Numbered from the stretch's first letter, positions 18,262 to 27,925 are shown. The stretch: DNA of 64,000 bases from Sulfitobacter pontiacus (GCF_040790665.1 NZ_CP160849.1:124001-188000); one strand, 5' to 3'. Numbers and translations are program-made. Notes: generated from the letters alone by a model not told the origin.

Positions 18262-18558
18262 TCAGTTGCTTTCGTTTGTCCCCGGTGCGACGGGATCAAC
18301 AGGCGCTGCGTTGGTATCGTCCGCCTGTGTTGCGCCGCTGGTGTCTTCCTCGGTCACCGCGGGGACGGTGCTGTCAGTGGTAATGGCCTGCGTGCCTTCT
18401 TCGGCAGCGGGTTGACGGTCTTCGCGACCGTTGTCGATCAGGATGAAGCCAAGAATGGCCGTAATCACGATGCCGAAAATCATCGCCCCTTTGACGCCAA
18501 GCAGCGCGGGTTTGTGCTGTTTCTCTTGTTTGTCGATATTTGTGTCGGGTGCAGACAT
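18262..18558 (-). CDS. Small single-pass membrane protein, unknown function
   Basis: This 98-residue protein has a hydrophilic N-terminus (residues 1-23), one transmembrane helix (about 25-43, MIFGIVITAILGFILI) and an acidic, Thr/Ala/Pro-rich tail of about 55 residues. The tail is probably periplasmic and disordered. I do not recognise a family. The ATG at 18558 has GGAGG five nt upstream, which makes it better than starts further up in the open frame. The gene stands alone, divergent from pepN, and has its own strong terminator. Confidence 0.75.
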   Translation of the reverse strand: MSAPDTNIDKQEKQHKPALLGVKGAMIFGIVITAILGFILIDNGREDRQPAAEEGTQAITTDSTVPAVTEEDTSGATQADDTNAAPVDPVAPGTNESN

Positions 18559-18674
18559 GATGCCCTCCGATGGGTTCGGTGAAAGTTGATCTTCTCGGGT
18601 GGCGACCTTGCAGGTGCCGTGTTGCAAGACTAACTTGAGCGCTGGACATCTGGTTCCAAACAGAAGGAAAAAAC

Positions 18675-21227
18675 ATGCGCGACGCTGCCCCCCAGACGAT
18701 ATATCTGGCCGACTACACGCCTTATGGCTTTATCATCGACGATGTCGCGCTGCATTTCGATCTGGACCCGCGCAAGACCCGCGTCAAAAGCCGTATCTCC
18801 TTTCGCCCCAACCCCGATGCAAGCGACAAGACGTTCTTTCTGCACGGGGAGAACCTGTCGCTTGTCTCGGCCATGATTGATGGCACGCCCGTCTCGCCCG
18901 AGGTGACGGTCGAGGGGCTCACCTGCGATGTGCCAAACGCGCCCTTCGTCTGGGAAGCGGAGGTAGAGATCGACCCGATGGGCAATACCGCGCTTGAGGG
19001 GCTTTATATGTCGAACGGCATGTATTGCACCCAATGCGAGGCGGAAGGCTTTCGCAAGATCACCTATTACCCCGACCGCCCCGATGTGATGGCGGTGTTC
19101 ACCGTGACCATCAACGGACCACATCCGGTATTGCTGTCCAACGGCAACCCCGTCAGCAGCGGCAAGGATACCGCCGAATGGCATGATCCCTGGCCCAAGC
19201 CTGCCTACCTGTTTGCTCTGGTCGCGGGCGATCTGGTCGCACACCCCGGCAGCTTCACCACGAAATCAGGCCGCGACGTTGACCTGAACCTCTATGTGCG
19301 CCCCGGTGACGAAGGCAAATGCGCCTTTGGTATGCAGGCGCTGAAAGACAGTATGAAATGGGACGAGGACGTTTATGGTCGTGAATACGATCTTGATCTG
19401 TTCAACATCGTTGCCGTGGATGACTTCAACATGGGCGCGATGGAGAATAAGGGGTTGAACATCTTCAACTCCTCCGCCGTTCTCGCGTCGCCCGAAACCT
19501 CGACCGATATGAACTTTGAACGGATCGAGGCGATTATCGCGCATGAGTATTTCCACAACTGGACCGGCAACCGCATCACCTGCCGTGACTGGTTTCAGCT
19601 GTGCCTGAAGGAAGGGCTGACGGTCTATCGCGACAGCCAGTTCACCTCTGACATGCGCTCTGCCGCGGTGAAGCGGATCGGTGACGTGATCGACCTGCGC
19701 GCCCGCCAGTTCCCCGAGGATCAAGGCCCGCTGGCCCACCCCGTGCGCCCCGAGAGCTTTCAGGAAATCAACAACTTCTACACCGCCACGGTCTATGAAA
19801 AAGGGGCCGAGGTGATTGGCATGCTCAAGCTGCTGGTCGGGGACGAGGCGTATTCAAAAGCGCTTGACCTCTATTTCGATCGCCACGACGGGCAGGCTTG
19901 TACCATCGAAGACTGGCTACAGGTGTTCGAGGATACCACAGGCCGCGATCTGGGGCAGTTCAAGCGCTGGTATTCCCAAGCGGGCACGCCGCAGCTGTCG
20001 GTCACCGAAAGCTGGGACCACGGCACATTGACGTTGCATTTCAAGCAACACACCCCCGCCAGCGCGGCCACCGCCGACCCGCAGCCCTATGTGCTGCCGA
20101 TCGCTGTCGGGCTGATCGGTCAGGACGGGGACGAGGTGCACGAGACCACGGTGCTGGAAATGACGCAGGCCGAACAAAGCTTTGTTTTTGACGATCTGGG
20201 GACGCGCCCTGTGGCATCCGTGCTGCGCGGCTTTTCGGCACCGGTGGTGCTGACCCAAGACCTGTCGGACGCAGATCGCGCGCATCTGCTGGCCCATGAC
20301 AGCGATCCGTTCAACCGTTGGGAACAGGGGCGCATGCTGGCCTATGGGTCGCTGCTTGGGATGATCCGCGAGGGCAAGGCCCCGAACAAGGATTGGCTGG
20401 CCGGTATCCGCGCGGTAATCGGGGATGAAACCCTTGATCCGGCGTATCGCGCGCTGATGCTGGGGCTGCCGTCGCAATCCGATCTGGCGCGCGCGCTGTC
20501 AGAGGCAGGCGACACGCCCGACCCCGACATCATCTATGCCGCGACCGAGGCGACCCGCGCTGCGATGGCCGACGCCTTTGCCGATCTGTTGCCGACGCTT
20601 TATCGCCGTCACACCGTCGACGCTCCGTTCGAGCCAAACGCGAAACAGGCGGGCAAGCGCGCCTTGTCCAATGCCGCCCTGTCCCTGCTGACGCGCAATG
20701 ACGACGGCGTGCTCGCGCAAGAGCAATATGACGCGGCCGACAATATGACCCAGCAGCTTTCCGCGCTGGCCAATCTGGTCCGCGCCGGTCGCGGCAACAA
20801 GGCTGTCGAGGCCTTCGAGGCGCAGTGGAAAGCGGACCGTCTGGTGATGGACAAATGGTTCGGCCTGCAGGTGATGGAAGCCGACCCCGAAGACGCCCAC
20901 GAGGTGGTCGAGACGCTGACCAAACACCCTGACTTCAACTGGAAGAACCCCAACCGCTTCCGCGCTGTGCTGGGGGCTTTTGCTGCGCATCACGCGGGCT
21001 TCCACCATGCTTCGGGGGCGGGCTATCGGCTGCTTGCCGATTGGCTGATCCAGCTTGATCCGGTGAACCCGCAGACCACTGCGCGGATGTGTTCGGCCTT
21101 CCAGACATGGAAACGCTATGACACTGACCGTCAGGACATGATCAAGGCAGAGCTGGACCGCATCCTGTCGCAGCCCGGCCTGTCGCGTGACACGACCGAA
21201 ATGCTGACACGTATCCGCGGTGCATGA
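18675..21227 (+). CDS. pepN: Aminopeptidase N
   Basis: This 850-residue M1-family zinc aminopeptidase removes N-terminal residues from peptides in the cytoplasm. The substrate-recognition motif GAMENKG (near residue 255) and the zinc site HEYFHNW with the downstream glutamate in LKEGLTVYRD are intact. The C-terminal half is helical, as in the E. coli enzyme (870 residues), and the N-terminal YTPYGFIIDDVALHFDL start is typical of proteobacterial PepN. AGAAGGAAAA precedes the ATG. The last 8 bases overlap the GTG start of the next gene, so the two are probably translationally coupled. Confidence 0.96.
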   Translation: MRDAAPQTIYLADYTPYGFIIDDVALHFDLDPRKTRVKSRISFRPNPDASDKTFFLHGENLSLVSAMIDGTPVSPEVTVEGLTCDVPNAPFVWEAEVEIDPMGNTALEGLYMSNGMYCTQCEAEGFRKITYYPDRPDVMAVFTVTINGPHPVLLSNGNPVSSGKDTAEWHDPWPKPAYLFALVAGDLVAHPGSFTTKSGRDVDLNLYVRPGDEGKCAFGMQALKDSMKWDEDVYGREYDLDLFNIVAVDDFNMGAMENKGLNIFNSSAVLASPETSTDMNFERIEAIIAHEYFHNWTGNRITCRDWFQLCLKEGLTVYRDSQFTSDMRSAAVKRIGDVIDLRARQFPEDQGPLAHPVRPESFQEINNFYTATVYEKGAEVIGMLKLLVGDEAYSKALDLYFDRHDGQACTIEDWLQVFEDTTGRDLGQFKRWYSQAGTPQLSVTESWDHGTLTLHFKQHTPASAATADPQPYVLPIAVGLIGQDGDEVHETTVLEMTQAEQSFVFDDLGTRPVASVLRGFSAPVVLTQDLSDADRAHLLAHDSDPFNRWEQGRMLAYGSLLGMIREGKAPNKDWLAGIRAVIGDETLDPAYRALMLGLPSQSDLARALSEAGDTPDPDIIYAATEATRAAMADAFADLLPTLYRRHTVDAPFEPNAKQAGKRALSNAALSLLTRNDDGVLAQEQYDAADNMTQQLSALANLVRAGRGNKAVEAFEAQWKADRLVMDKWFGLQVMEADPEDAHEVVETLTKHPDFNWKNPNRFRAVLGAFAAHHAGFHHASGAGYRLLADWLIQLDPVNPQTTARMCSAFQTWKRYDTDRQDMIKAELDRILSQPGLSRDTTEMLTRIRGA

Positions 21228-21681
21228 TGCCGCCGAAGGTGTCCCGCCGCGGGGCACCTTCCACCACCGGCGTGCGGGTCGCAGCCTTTGGACCGCTTTG
21301 GTGGTCGCGGCTGTCTGGCTGGCGCTGGTCACGGCCTATGTCGTGATTGACGCGTCCCCTGTGATACTGGCGATCGTCGCCCTCTTCACCCTGCCCGCGC
21401 TATGGGATCTTGCGACGAACCCCATCGCCAGCCTGAGCCTCTCCCCGCAGGCGCTGGTCTGGCAGCGGGGCAAGGATAAGGTCACGATCCCGCTCGACAC
21501 AATCGACCACATCCGCCTTGATACGCGGCTGGACCTCTCTGTACGCGCGACGGTGGTGCTGCGGTCGGGGCAGCGGTTGCGTATTCCCCCCGATACCATG
21601 CCCCCGCACCGCCCGTTCGATCACGCGCTTCACGCCGCTGGCGTCCCCACGCAGCGGCACCACTTTAGCCTGCGCGGCTAG
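21220..21681 (+). CDS. Hypothetical two-helix membrane protein
   Basis: This 153-residue protein has two adjacent hydrophobic segments (about 23-41 and 47-63). A C-terminal domain (about 70-150) follows that reads as beta strands, LSLSPQALVWQRGKDKVTI and then VVLRSGQRLRIPPD. This is the usual layout of a membrane-anchored PH-like domain, but I do not recognise a named family. It starts with GTG inside the end of pepN, overlapping by 8 bp. The coupling to pepN is the only hint of a role. An alternative start further in the frame would drop the overlap but still keep both helices. Confidence 0.65.
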   Translation: MHDAAEGVPPRGTFHHRRAGRSLWTALVVAAVWLALVTAYVVIDASPVILAIVALFTLPALWDLATNPIASLSLSPQALVWQRGKDKVTIPLDTIDHIRLDTRLDLSVRATVVLRSGQRLRIPPDTMPPHRPFDHALHAAGVPTQRHHFSLRG

Positions 21682-21713
21682 GCCGGCCACGGGCGGCGCG
21701 TTCAGGATAGCGT

Positions 21714-22556
21714 TCAGGGGCGCGGCTTGGGGCGCGTGGCATCCAGTGGTTTGCAATAGGCTTGCTGCTTCAGCCAGCGCGACATGTCCCGACGTTTCGC
21801 AGGGCTGCGCAACGGGCCCCAGTCTGCCGCGACACCACGCCCGCCGCGGCCATAGATCACCCCGTCACGGGGCACGGTGACCGCCATGATCCGCACAGCA
21901 CAGCTCAGGTTCGCGGCCCCGTTCTGCAACCCCGCGCCCGTGCCGACGTTGCAGCCATAGCCGCGCGCGGTGGCAGGCAGGATCTGCAGCAGCCCGTACC
22001 ACAGACCGCCGCCCCCGACCGCGCGGGCCTTATACGTACTCTCATGTTTCGCCAGCGCCGACATGAACCCGACCCAGAACGCCCTGCGGTCCGCGTCCGA
22101 GGCGGTGGGATAGGCCGGGCACCAGTCGTCGATGTCGGCGGGCACCATATCAACCAGAGGCTTGCCGTGGGACTTGAGCGCGGACAGCGCCGTGCGCGTC
22201 CAGACCGCATGCCCGCGACGGTGCTGCCACCTTGTGCGCGGGATCACCCCGTTGCGCGCAGGCGGCGAGACCTCGTAAAGATTGATCGGCGCGGCGGTCG
22301 CAAGGTCGGGGCCCGCTGTGCCACCCTCTCCGGGCACTGCAGGCGCGGGTTCAATCGGCGCGGCGGCGGTTGGCGGCGTAGTGTCAGGATCAGGGACCGC
22401 GCTGCGGGCCACAGGGCGCAGGACATTCACCGTCTCGGCCGCCAGCGGCAGTGCCACGCCACCGGACAGAAGCGCGACCACCACCGGCGCGAGAATCACC
22501 CGCCCCAGACCACCGCGCCGCATGTCGCTGCGGCGTGCTGTTATCTTTGCTGACAT
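21714..22556 (-). CDS. Lytic transglycosylase-like protein (SLT domain)
   Basis: This 280-residue exported protein has an N-terminal hydrophobic segment (about 19-40) ending in an AAET junction that could be a signal cleavage site. A Pro/Ala-rich linker (50-90) and an SLT-like domain follow. The catalytic Glu is probably E172 in LAKHESTYK, followed by GGGLWYGLLQILPATARGYGC. Such enzymes cleave peptidoglycan glycan strands. Cysteines at 146, 202, 219 and 268 could form disulfides. The ATG at 22556 follows GGGGAG closely; an upstream in-frame start is possible but unsupported. It faces the pepN pair convergently and stands alone. Confidence 0.8.
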   Translation of the reverse strand: MSAKITARRSDMRRGGLGRVILAPVVVALLSGGVALPLAAETVNVLRPVARSAVPDPDTTPPTAAAPIEPAPAVPGEGGTAGPDLATAAPINLYEVSPPARNGVIPRTRWQHRRGHAVWTRTALSALKSHGKPLVDMVPADIDDWCPAYPTASDADRRAFWVGFMSALAKHESTYKARAVGGGGLWYGLLQILPATARGYGCNVGTGAGLQNGAANLSCAVRIMAVTVPRDGVIYGRGGRGVAADWGPLRSPAKRRDMSRWLKQQAYCKPLDATRPKPRP

Positions 22557-22763
22557 TCCTACTCCCCCAGTTGTATTCGCGCACAACATAGCGTGTTCCG
22601 CGCCATCGTCGCCGGTCTTTGAACAATCAGGCATTATTCAGCCTTAAAGCCGCGTTCAGACGCTTGGCAAATCCCAGACTAACCATCGCGATGCCATCTT
22701 GGTGCCTAATTATCCCGCCATTTTCAGTGGCAGAAGACGGGTTCATATAGGACTGGACAAACG

Positions 22764-24077
22764 ATGCGGCACCTCAAGAATTTATTCAAACGCAAAAGCG
22801 TTCCGACGCTGCTGTTGGATTCTGACGATCTTGGCCAAACGCCGCGCAAGCAAGAGCCCCGCCCGCAGCCTCAGAAAACCGCGCAAACCGCCGTACCGCG
22901 CCCGGATGCTGTGCCGCCTTCGCCTCATGAAATGCTCAGCATCGACTGCCCTGATCCCACCGCCGAGGACCGTCTTTGCGATGAAAACCACCAGTTGGGC
23001 CAAGGCTTGGTGCGGCAGGAGAACTGGGCGGCGCTGTCAAAGGTGATCCGCGCGGCAGACGCTGATAGCACGCTCACCCCCGGGTCCATGCCTGTGGCCG
23101 AGCTGATCGCTTATGGTGCCCGCGCCGATGTGGTGATGGCGACAGAGCACGCGATCGAGGACGTGGACAGCGGCTTTGCCAAAGCCTTGCTGAGCGGGAT
23201 CGAGGATTTCGAACATGTGCTGGACGAGCACCAAGACGATTACGTCGTCGCCTGCGTCGTGGCACAGGCGCATATCGACATCGGCTGGGCGTGGCGCGGC
23301 AAAGGCGGAAGCAACGTGCTACCGCAACGCAACCGCGACGCCTGCATCGCCCACTTCGAGCGCGCCGGAGAGATCATCGCTCCCTTCATTGCCCAGCATC
23401 CCACCAGCGCGCTTGTCGCGGCCACCTGCTGCGCCCATGCGAGCGGGCCGTTCAACCACCAAGGCGGGTTGCGCGAAAGCTATGAAAAGCTGATCATGCT
23501 CAACCCGCTGAACCCGCGGCCCATGCGCGCCTTGGGCAACCACCTGCTGCCGCGCCATCACGGCGGCTATTCAGAGCTTGAGCTTGAAGCCCGACGCACC
23601 GCCGCGCGGGTACAGAATGTCTGGGGGGCCGGTGGCTATACCTGGGTGATGTTTGACGCGATCTGCTCTGATGATACGGCCTGCGCCAATCTGGACGTTG
23701 ACTATTTCATCGACGGCTTGCGCGACATCCTTGCGCATCACTCCACCGCCTATTTCGCGAACCTGCTGGCGGCCTATTGTGCCAATATGACCAGCTTTGG
23801 CGGCGGCGGAAACGAACGCGCCGACAGCATTCGCGCCCGCATCGGTGCCTGCACCGAATGGATCATCCGTGCACATCTGACAGAATTGCACCCGATGATC
23901 TGGGCCCATGCCGCCCACGGCTTTGACAACAACCTGCGCATTCGGTCGCCGCATAAATTCGCCGCGTCCGGCCGCGAGGATGCAATGCAGGTGATGACCA
24001 GCCTGTTCCGGTCCGAGCTCGCCTCGGGGCAGCGGATCGTGTTCACCAGCAAGGGGCCACAGGCCACGCCTGCCTAA
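22764..24077 (+). CDS. Hypothetical protein, 437 residues
   Basis: I do not recognise this protein. Residues 1-60 are basic and Pro/Gln-rich, starting MRHLKNLFKRKSV, without a signal peptide. From about 65 onwards it is helical and globular. Helix-rich stretches around AHIDIGWAWRGKG, HFERAGEIIAPFIAQHPTS and HTLNPLNPRPMRALGNHLLP-like text look loosely TPR-like, with lengths suggesting a cytoplasmic helical-repeat protein. It is rich in His, Cys and Trp in the C-terminal half. It stands alone between a divergent transglycosylase gene and gatB. Base composition matches its neighbours, so recent transfer is not obvious. Confidence 0.75.
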   Translation: MRHLKNLFKRKSVPTLLLDSDDLGQTPRKQEPRPQPQKTAQTAVPRPDAVPPSPHEMLSIDCPDPTAEDRLCDENHQLGQGLVRQENWAALSKVIRAADADSTLTPGSMPVAELIAYGARADVVMATEHAIEDVDSGFAKALLSGIEDFEHVLDEHQDDYVVACVVAQAHIDIGWAWRGKGGSNVLPQRNRDACIAHFERAGEIIAPFIAQHPTSALVAATCCAHASGPFNHQGGLRESYEKLIMLNPLNPRPMRALGNHLLPRHHGGYSELELEARRTAARVQNVWGAGGYTWVMFDAICSDDTACANLDVDYFIDGLRDILAHHSTAYFANLLAAYCANMTSFGGGGNERADSIRARIGACTEWIIRAHLTELHPMIWAHAAHGFDNNLRIRSPHKFAASGREDAMQVMTSLFRSELASGQRIVFTSKGPQATPA

Positions 24078-24200
24078 GATCGCCTTTGGGCCGCACCTCT
24101 TGGCCGGTCCGTGCACGCATTGGCGCGGCCTGCCTCTTGCAGCACCCCGCCCCCTGTCTTATGACCAAGGCGTTCTGTTTCTGACGCCAAAGGTGCCCCC

Positions 24201-25712
24201 ATGCTTGACCTGACCTATGACACCCCCAAAGTGCGCACCATTGCGGGTGCCAAACATGACTGGGAACTGGTCATCGGGATGGAGGTGCACGCGCAGGTTC
24301 TGTCGAACGCAAAGCTCTTTTCCGCCGCCTCGACCAAATTCGGGGCCGAGCCGAACAATAACGTCGCTTTCGTTGACGCGGCCATGCCTGGCATGCTGCC
24401 CACCATCAACGAATACTGTGTCGAACAGGCCGTGCGCACGGGTCTGGGCCTGAAGGCCGAGATCAACCTGCACAGCGCCTTTGACCGCAAGAACTATTTC
24501 TACCCCGACCTGCCACAGGGCTATCAGATCTCGCAGCTTTACCATCCCATTGTGGGCGAAGGTGAAGTGCTGGTGGAACTCGGCGATGGCACGGCGCGGC
24601 TGGTGCGCGTTGAACGCATCCACCTTGAACAGGATGCGGGCAAATCGATCCACGACATGGACCCGAACATGTCCTTCGTCGACCTGAACCGCACCGGTGT
24701 TGCGCTGATGGAAATCGTGAGCCGCCCCGACATCCGCGGCCCCGAAGAGGCAGCCGCCTATCTGACCAAACTGCGCCAGATCCTGCGCTATCTGGGGACC
24801 TGCAACGGCGACATGCAGTCCGGTGCCATGCGCGCGGATGTGAACGTGTCGATCTGTCTGCCCGGTCAGTACGAAAAATATCAGGAAACGCAGGATTTCA
24901 GCCATCTGGGCACGCGCTGCGAGATCAAGAATATGAACTCCATGCGGTTCATCCAGCAAGCGATCGAGGTCGAGGCGAAACGCCAGATTGCCATTGTCGA
25001 GGCCGGTGGCGAAGTGGTGCAGGAAACCCGCCTGTTCGATCCGGACAAGCAGGAAACCCGCTCCATGCGCTCAAAGGAAGAGGCGCATGACTACCGCTAC
25101 TTCCCCGACCCCGATCTGCTGCCACTGGTGATCGAACAGGCGTGGGTTGATGACATTGGTGCCAACTTGCCCGAACTGCCCGACGCCAAGAAAGCGCGCT
25201 TTATCAAAGACTTCGGCCTCAGCGACTATGACGCCTCGGTGCTGACCTCGGATCTGGACAGCGCAGGCTATTTCGAGGCGACCGCACAGGGTCGCGACGG
25301 CAAGATGGCGGCGAACTGGGTGATTAACGAACTGTTTGGCCGTCTCAAGAAAGACGAGAAAGCCATCACCGACAGCCCCGTTAGCCCTGCTCAGCTTGGC
25401 GGTGTGATTGATCTGATCGCTTCTGACGCGATTTCGGGCAAGATCGCCAAGGATCTGTTTGAAATCGTCTATACCGAAGGCGGTGATCCTGCCGTGATCG
25501 TTGAAGAACGCGGGATGAAGCAGGTCACAGACACCAGCGCGATCGAGGCCGCCGTGGACGAGATCATCGCAGCGAACCCCGATCAGGTCGCCAAAGCGCG
25601 CGAGAATCCAAAGCTCGCCGGTTGGTTCGTCGGTCAGACGATGAAGGCCACGGGCGGCAAGGCGAACCCCAAAGCGGTCAACCAGATCGTCGCGCAAAAA
25701 CTGAACGGCTAG
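24201..25712 (+). CDS. gatB: Asp-tRNA(Asn)/Glu-tRNA(Gln) amidotransferase subunit B
   Basis: This 503-residue GatB begins with the [21 protein letters not shown] block and contains [13 protein letters not shown]-like and EDAGKS-like motifs (here [12 protein letters not shown]). It ends with the YqeY-like tail domain (about residues 355-500) that binds tRNA. With GatA and GatC it converts mischarged Glu-tRNA(Gln), and often Asp-tRNA(Asn), to the correct amide form. gatA and gatC are not in the window; gatB is separate, as is common in alphaproteobacteria. A strong terminator directly follows. Confidence 0.97.
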   Translation: MLDLTYDTPKVRTIAGAKHDWELVIGMEVHAQVLSNAKLFSAASTKFGAEPNNNVAFVDAAMPGMLPTINEYCVEQAVRTGLGLKAEINLHSAFDRKNYFYPDLPQGYQISQLYHPIVGEGEVLVELGDGTARLVRVERIHLEQDAGKSIHDMDPNMSFVDLNRTGVALMEIVSRPDIRGPEEAAAYLTKLRQILRYLGTCNGDMQSGAMRADVNVSICLPGQYEKYQETQDFSHLGTRCEIKNMNSMRFIQQAIEVEAKRQIAIVEAGGEVVQETRLFDPDKQETRSMRSKEEAHDYRYFPDPDLLPLVIEQAWVDDIGANLPELPDAKKARFIKDFGLSDYDASVLTSDLDSAGYFEATAQGRDGKMAANWVINELFGRLKKDEKAITDSPVSPAQLGGVIDLIASDAISGKIAKDLFEIVYTEGGDPAVIVEERGMKQVTDTSAIEAAVDEIIAANPDQVAKARENPKLAGWFVGQTMKATGGKANPKAVNQIVAQKLNG

Positions 25713-25718
25713 GGCATC

Positions 25719-25754
25719 GGGCCGGGGTTCACCAAAAACCCCGGCCCTTTTCTT
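25719..25754 (+). terminator. Rho-independent terminator of gatB
   Basis: GGGCCGGGGTT (25719-25729) and AACCCCGGCCC (25737-25747) form a perfect 11-bp stem with a 7-nt loop, followed by TTTTCTT. It starts 7 nt after the gatB stop codon. Confidence 0.9.
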
Positions 25755-25792
25755 GCTACGCTCCCCATCTGACATCCTGTGAAAGGTCATTT

Positions 25793-26260
25793 ATGGACAC
25801 GCCCTTCCGGTCATCGCCGCGCATCGTTCAGCCCGAATGGATCGACTTTAACGGTCACCTGAACATGGCCTATTATTCGGTGCTGATGGATAACGCCGTC
25901 GATGATGCCTATCACCAGATCGGGTTCGGACCAGAGTATCAGAAGACCGGCCACACCACCTATGTCGCTGAATTCCACATCTGCTATCTGCGCGAGCTGC
26001 ACGAAGGGGCGTCGACCTATTGCACCTTCCAACTGCTCGACTTTGATGAAAAACGTTTCCATTCCTTCACGCAGCTTTGGCACGCGGACGGATGGCTTGC
26101 CGCCACGGGCGAGGCGCTGACGCTGCACATTGACCAGTCCGGCCCCCGCGTGGCCCCCATGCCCGCCGACCTCATGGCGCGGCTTGAGGCGATGAAGACA
26201 GCCCATGCCAGCTTGCCTTATCCTGAACAGGCGGGCCGCAAGATTGGTCTGAAACGCTGA
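25793..26260 (+). CDS. Hot-dog fold acyl-CoA thioesterase
   Basis: This 155-residue protein is of the 4-hydroxybenzoyl-CoA thioesterase-like family. The motif WIDFNGHLNMAYYSVLMDNAVD near residues 14-35 has the catalytic aspartate and the NGHxN turn. The strand segments FHICYLRELHEG and CTFQLLDFDEKRFH follow the hot-dog pattern. Substrate is not apparent; related proteins act on betainyl-CoA or other short acyl-CoAs. The ATG at 25793 is preceded by GAAAGG. The frame is open well upstream into gatB, but that part is antisense-like and spurious. It leads a small plus-strand run with the DUF4177 gene. Confidence 0.85.
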   Translation: MDTPFRSSPRIVQPEWIDFNGHLNMAYYSVLMDNAVDDAYHQIGFGPEYQKTGHTTYVAEFHICYLRELHEGASTYCTFQLLDFDEKRFHSFTQLWHADGWLAATGEALTLHIDQSGPRVAPMPADLMARLEAMKTAHASLPYPEQAGRKIGLKR

Positions 26261-26306
26261 GTGTACCCCGTTGCCCACCCCCGTATTGATTTGAAAGCCA
26301 GCCGTC

Positions 26307-26876
26307 ATGCCACGCTATGAATACAAAGTTGTGCCCGCCCCGACCAAAGGGTTGAAAGCCAAGAACGTCAAAGGGGCAGAAGCGCGATTTTCCCATGCGT
26401 TGCAAGAACTTATGAACGGTCTTTCAGGGTATGGGTGGGAATACCAACGCGCCGAGACCCTGCCGTCGATCGAACGCGTGGGCCTGACCGGCAGCACGAC
26501 AGAGTGGCGCAATGTGCTGGTGTTTCGCCGCCTCCGCGAGGCCGAGCCCGAGGACGAAGCCGTCACTACAGAGCTGCTTCCCCCGCCGCAGCCCGACCCG
26601 CACGACACGCCCAAGCCCGAAGCTGAAACCGCCCAAGCAGAGGACGCAGGCGACGCGCCCTATTTCGAGGATGAGCATGGCGAAACGAAAGACGACGGCA
26701 AGACCGCCGTGGTGGCCCCGTCCCTGCTGAACGCGCTGGCGTCGCGCCGCAAATCAACCACCGTGAAAACGCCCGCCAAGCCAAGCGCCACAGCCGCAGA
26801 GACCGCCCCGAAGACCGAGGCAGACACCACGGCCCCGGAAACGGAAACGGCAAAGACGGATAAGACGGCAGACTAG
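26307..26876 (+). CDS. DUF4177 domain protein with long acidic tail
   Basis: This 189-residue protein has an N-terminal DUF4177 domain (residues 1-78, YEYKVVPAP start, then GWEYQRAETLPS and the closing NVLVFRRLRE). A long low-complexity tail rich in Glu, Ala, Thr, Pro and Lys follows. A short ordered patch, VVAPSLLNALASRRKS, sits inside the tail near residue 135 and might be a docking motif. The function of DUF4177 is not known to me. It lies 46 nt after the thioesterase gene and is convergent with bolA, with only 21 nt between them. Confidence 0.8.
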   Translation: MPRYEYKVVPAPTKGLKAKNVKGAEARFSHALQELMNGLSGYGWEYQRAETLPSIERVGLTGSTTEWRNVLVFRRLREAEPEDEAVTTELLPPPQPDPHDTPKPEAETAQAEDAGDAPYFEDEHGETKDDGKTAVVAPSLLNALASRRKSTTVKTPAKPSATAAETAPKTEADTTAPETETAKTDKTAD

Positions 26877-26897
26877 CCGCAAACCGTGACGCAGGGC

Positions 26898-27155
26898 TTA
26901 AACGTCGAGATCCAGCGCCAGCGCGTGAATACGGCCAATCAGATCGGGGCCAAGCGCGCCATGCACGGCACGATGCCGCGCAACACGGTTCAGCCCCTTG
27001 AAATGGGCCGACCGGATTTTCACATTAAAATGACTTTCGCCGCCCTCGCGATAGCCCCCGTGGCCGCGATGGCTTTCACTATCGTCAACGACGCTTAATT
27101 CCGACGGGGCGAACGCCTCTTCCAGCCGGTCGGCAATTTCTTGTGTCACTGACAT
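26898..27155 (-). CDS. bolA: BolA family protein
   Basis: This 85-residue protein has the BolA fold features: an N-terminal helix ending FAPSELSVVDDSESH, the conserved HRGHG segment, SHFNVKIRSAHFKGLNRVARHRAVHGALG, and the closing IHALALDLD. BolA proteins partner monothiol glutaredoxins in iron-sulfur handling and stress response; the histidine in ARHRAVH is the usual cluster ligand. No glutaredoxin gene is nearby in the window, though in many Rhodobacteraceae one lies close. It is divergent from the J-domain gene, and the 75-bp gap should hold both promoters. Confidence 0.92.
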   Translation of the reverse strand: MSVTQEIADRLEEAFAPSELSVVDDSESHRGHGGYREGGESHFNVKIRSAHFKGLNRVARHRAVHGALGPDLIGRIHALALDLDV

Positions 27156-27230
27156 TTTTTAGCTCAGCCCCCCTTCAATCTCACAGCCCAAGGTCTAAAC
27201 TGACCGGCCTGAGTCGGAAAGGTCCATATC

Positions 27231-27857
27231 ATGCCCAAAAGTGATCCCTTTGGATTCGACATGTCCGTGTCGTCTTCGAAAAAGAAAAATCCCCGTGGCC
27301 GTCGCGGGATGTCCGGTGCGTCCGAGACATCGCAACGCGTCTGTTCGCACGAAGGCTGCGAAGAACCGGGCAAGTACCGCGCGCCCAAAGCACCGGACGT
27401 GCTGGATGATTATTTCTGGTTCTGCCAGAAACACGTGCGCGAATATAACCTAAAGTGGAACTTCTTTGACGGCACCACAGAAGCCGAATTGAATGCCCAG
27501 CAGTCCAAGGACAAAGTGTGGGAGCGTACCACCAAGCCCCTTGGCGACCCCGAAGCACGGGCCTGGGCGCGTTTGGGCATCGAGGACCCGCATCAGGTTC
27601 TGGGCAAGAACGCGACGCAGAACCCCGGCAAAGGGCCTGCCGCAGGTCGCCGCCTGCCCCCCACGGAACGCCGCGCGCTCGAAATTCTGGAAGCCAAGGA
27701 CACCTGGACCAAACCCGAAGTGCGCAAGGCCTATAAGGCGCTTATCAAGGTGCTCCACCCCGATATGAACGGCGGGGACCGCAGCCAGGAAGAGCAGCTG
27801 CAGCTCGTCGTCTGGGCTTGGGACCAGCTGAAGGGCAGCCGCAACTTCAAGGACTGA
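27231..27857 (+). CDS. J-domain (DnaJ-like) protein with N-terminal Cys/His region
   Basis: This 208-residue protein has its J domain at the C-terminus (about 143-205). The helix TERRALEILEAKD comes first, then KPEVRKAYKALIKVLHPD with the HPD motif at 176-178, which should stimulate an Hsp70. The N-terminal part has Cys38, Cys43, Cys65 and His68 in CSHEGCEE and DYFWFCQKHVREYN, a likely zinc-binding module of alphaproteobacterial J proteins. It is alone on its transcript, ended by the terminator at 27926. Its Hsp70 partner and client are unknown. Confidence 0.88.
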   Translation: MPKSDPFGFDMSVSSSKKKNPRGRRGMSGASETSQRVCSHEGCEEPGKYRAPKAPDVLDDYFWFCQKHVREYNLKWNFFDGTTEAELNAQQSKDKVWERTTKPLGDPEARAWARLGIEDPHQVLGKNATQNPGKGPAAGRRLPPTERRALEILEAKDTWTKPEVRKAYKALIKVLHPDMNGGDRSQEEQLQLVVWAWDQLKGSRNFKD

Positions 27858-27925
27858 TGCCGCGGCATTCCGGTGGGCCGAGGGCATCGGCAACCGCCTG
27901 TGACGGGCTTGAGAGCCATATAGAT

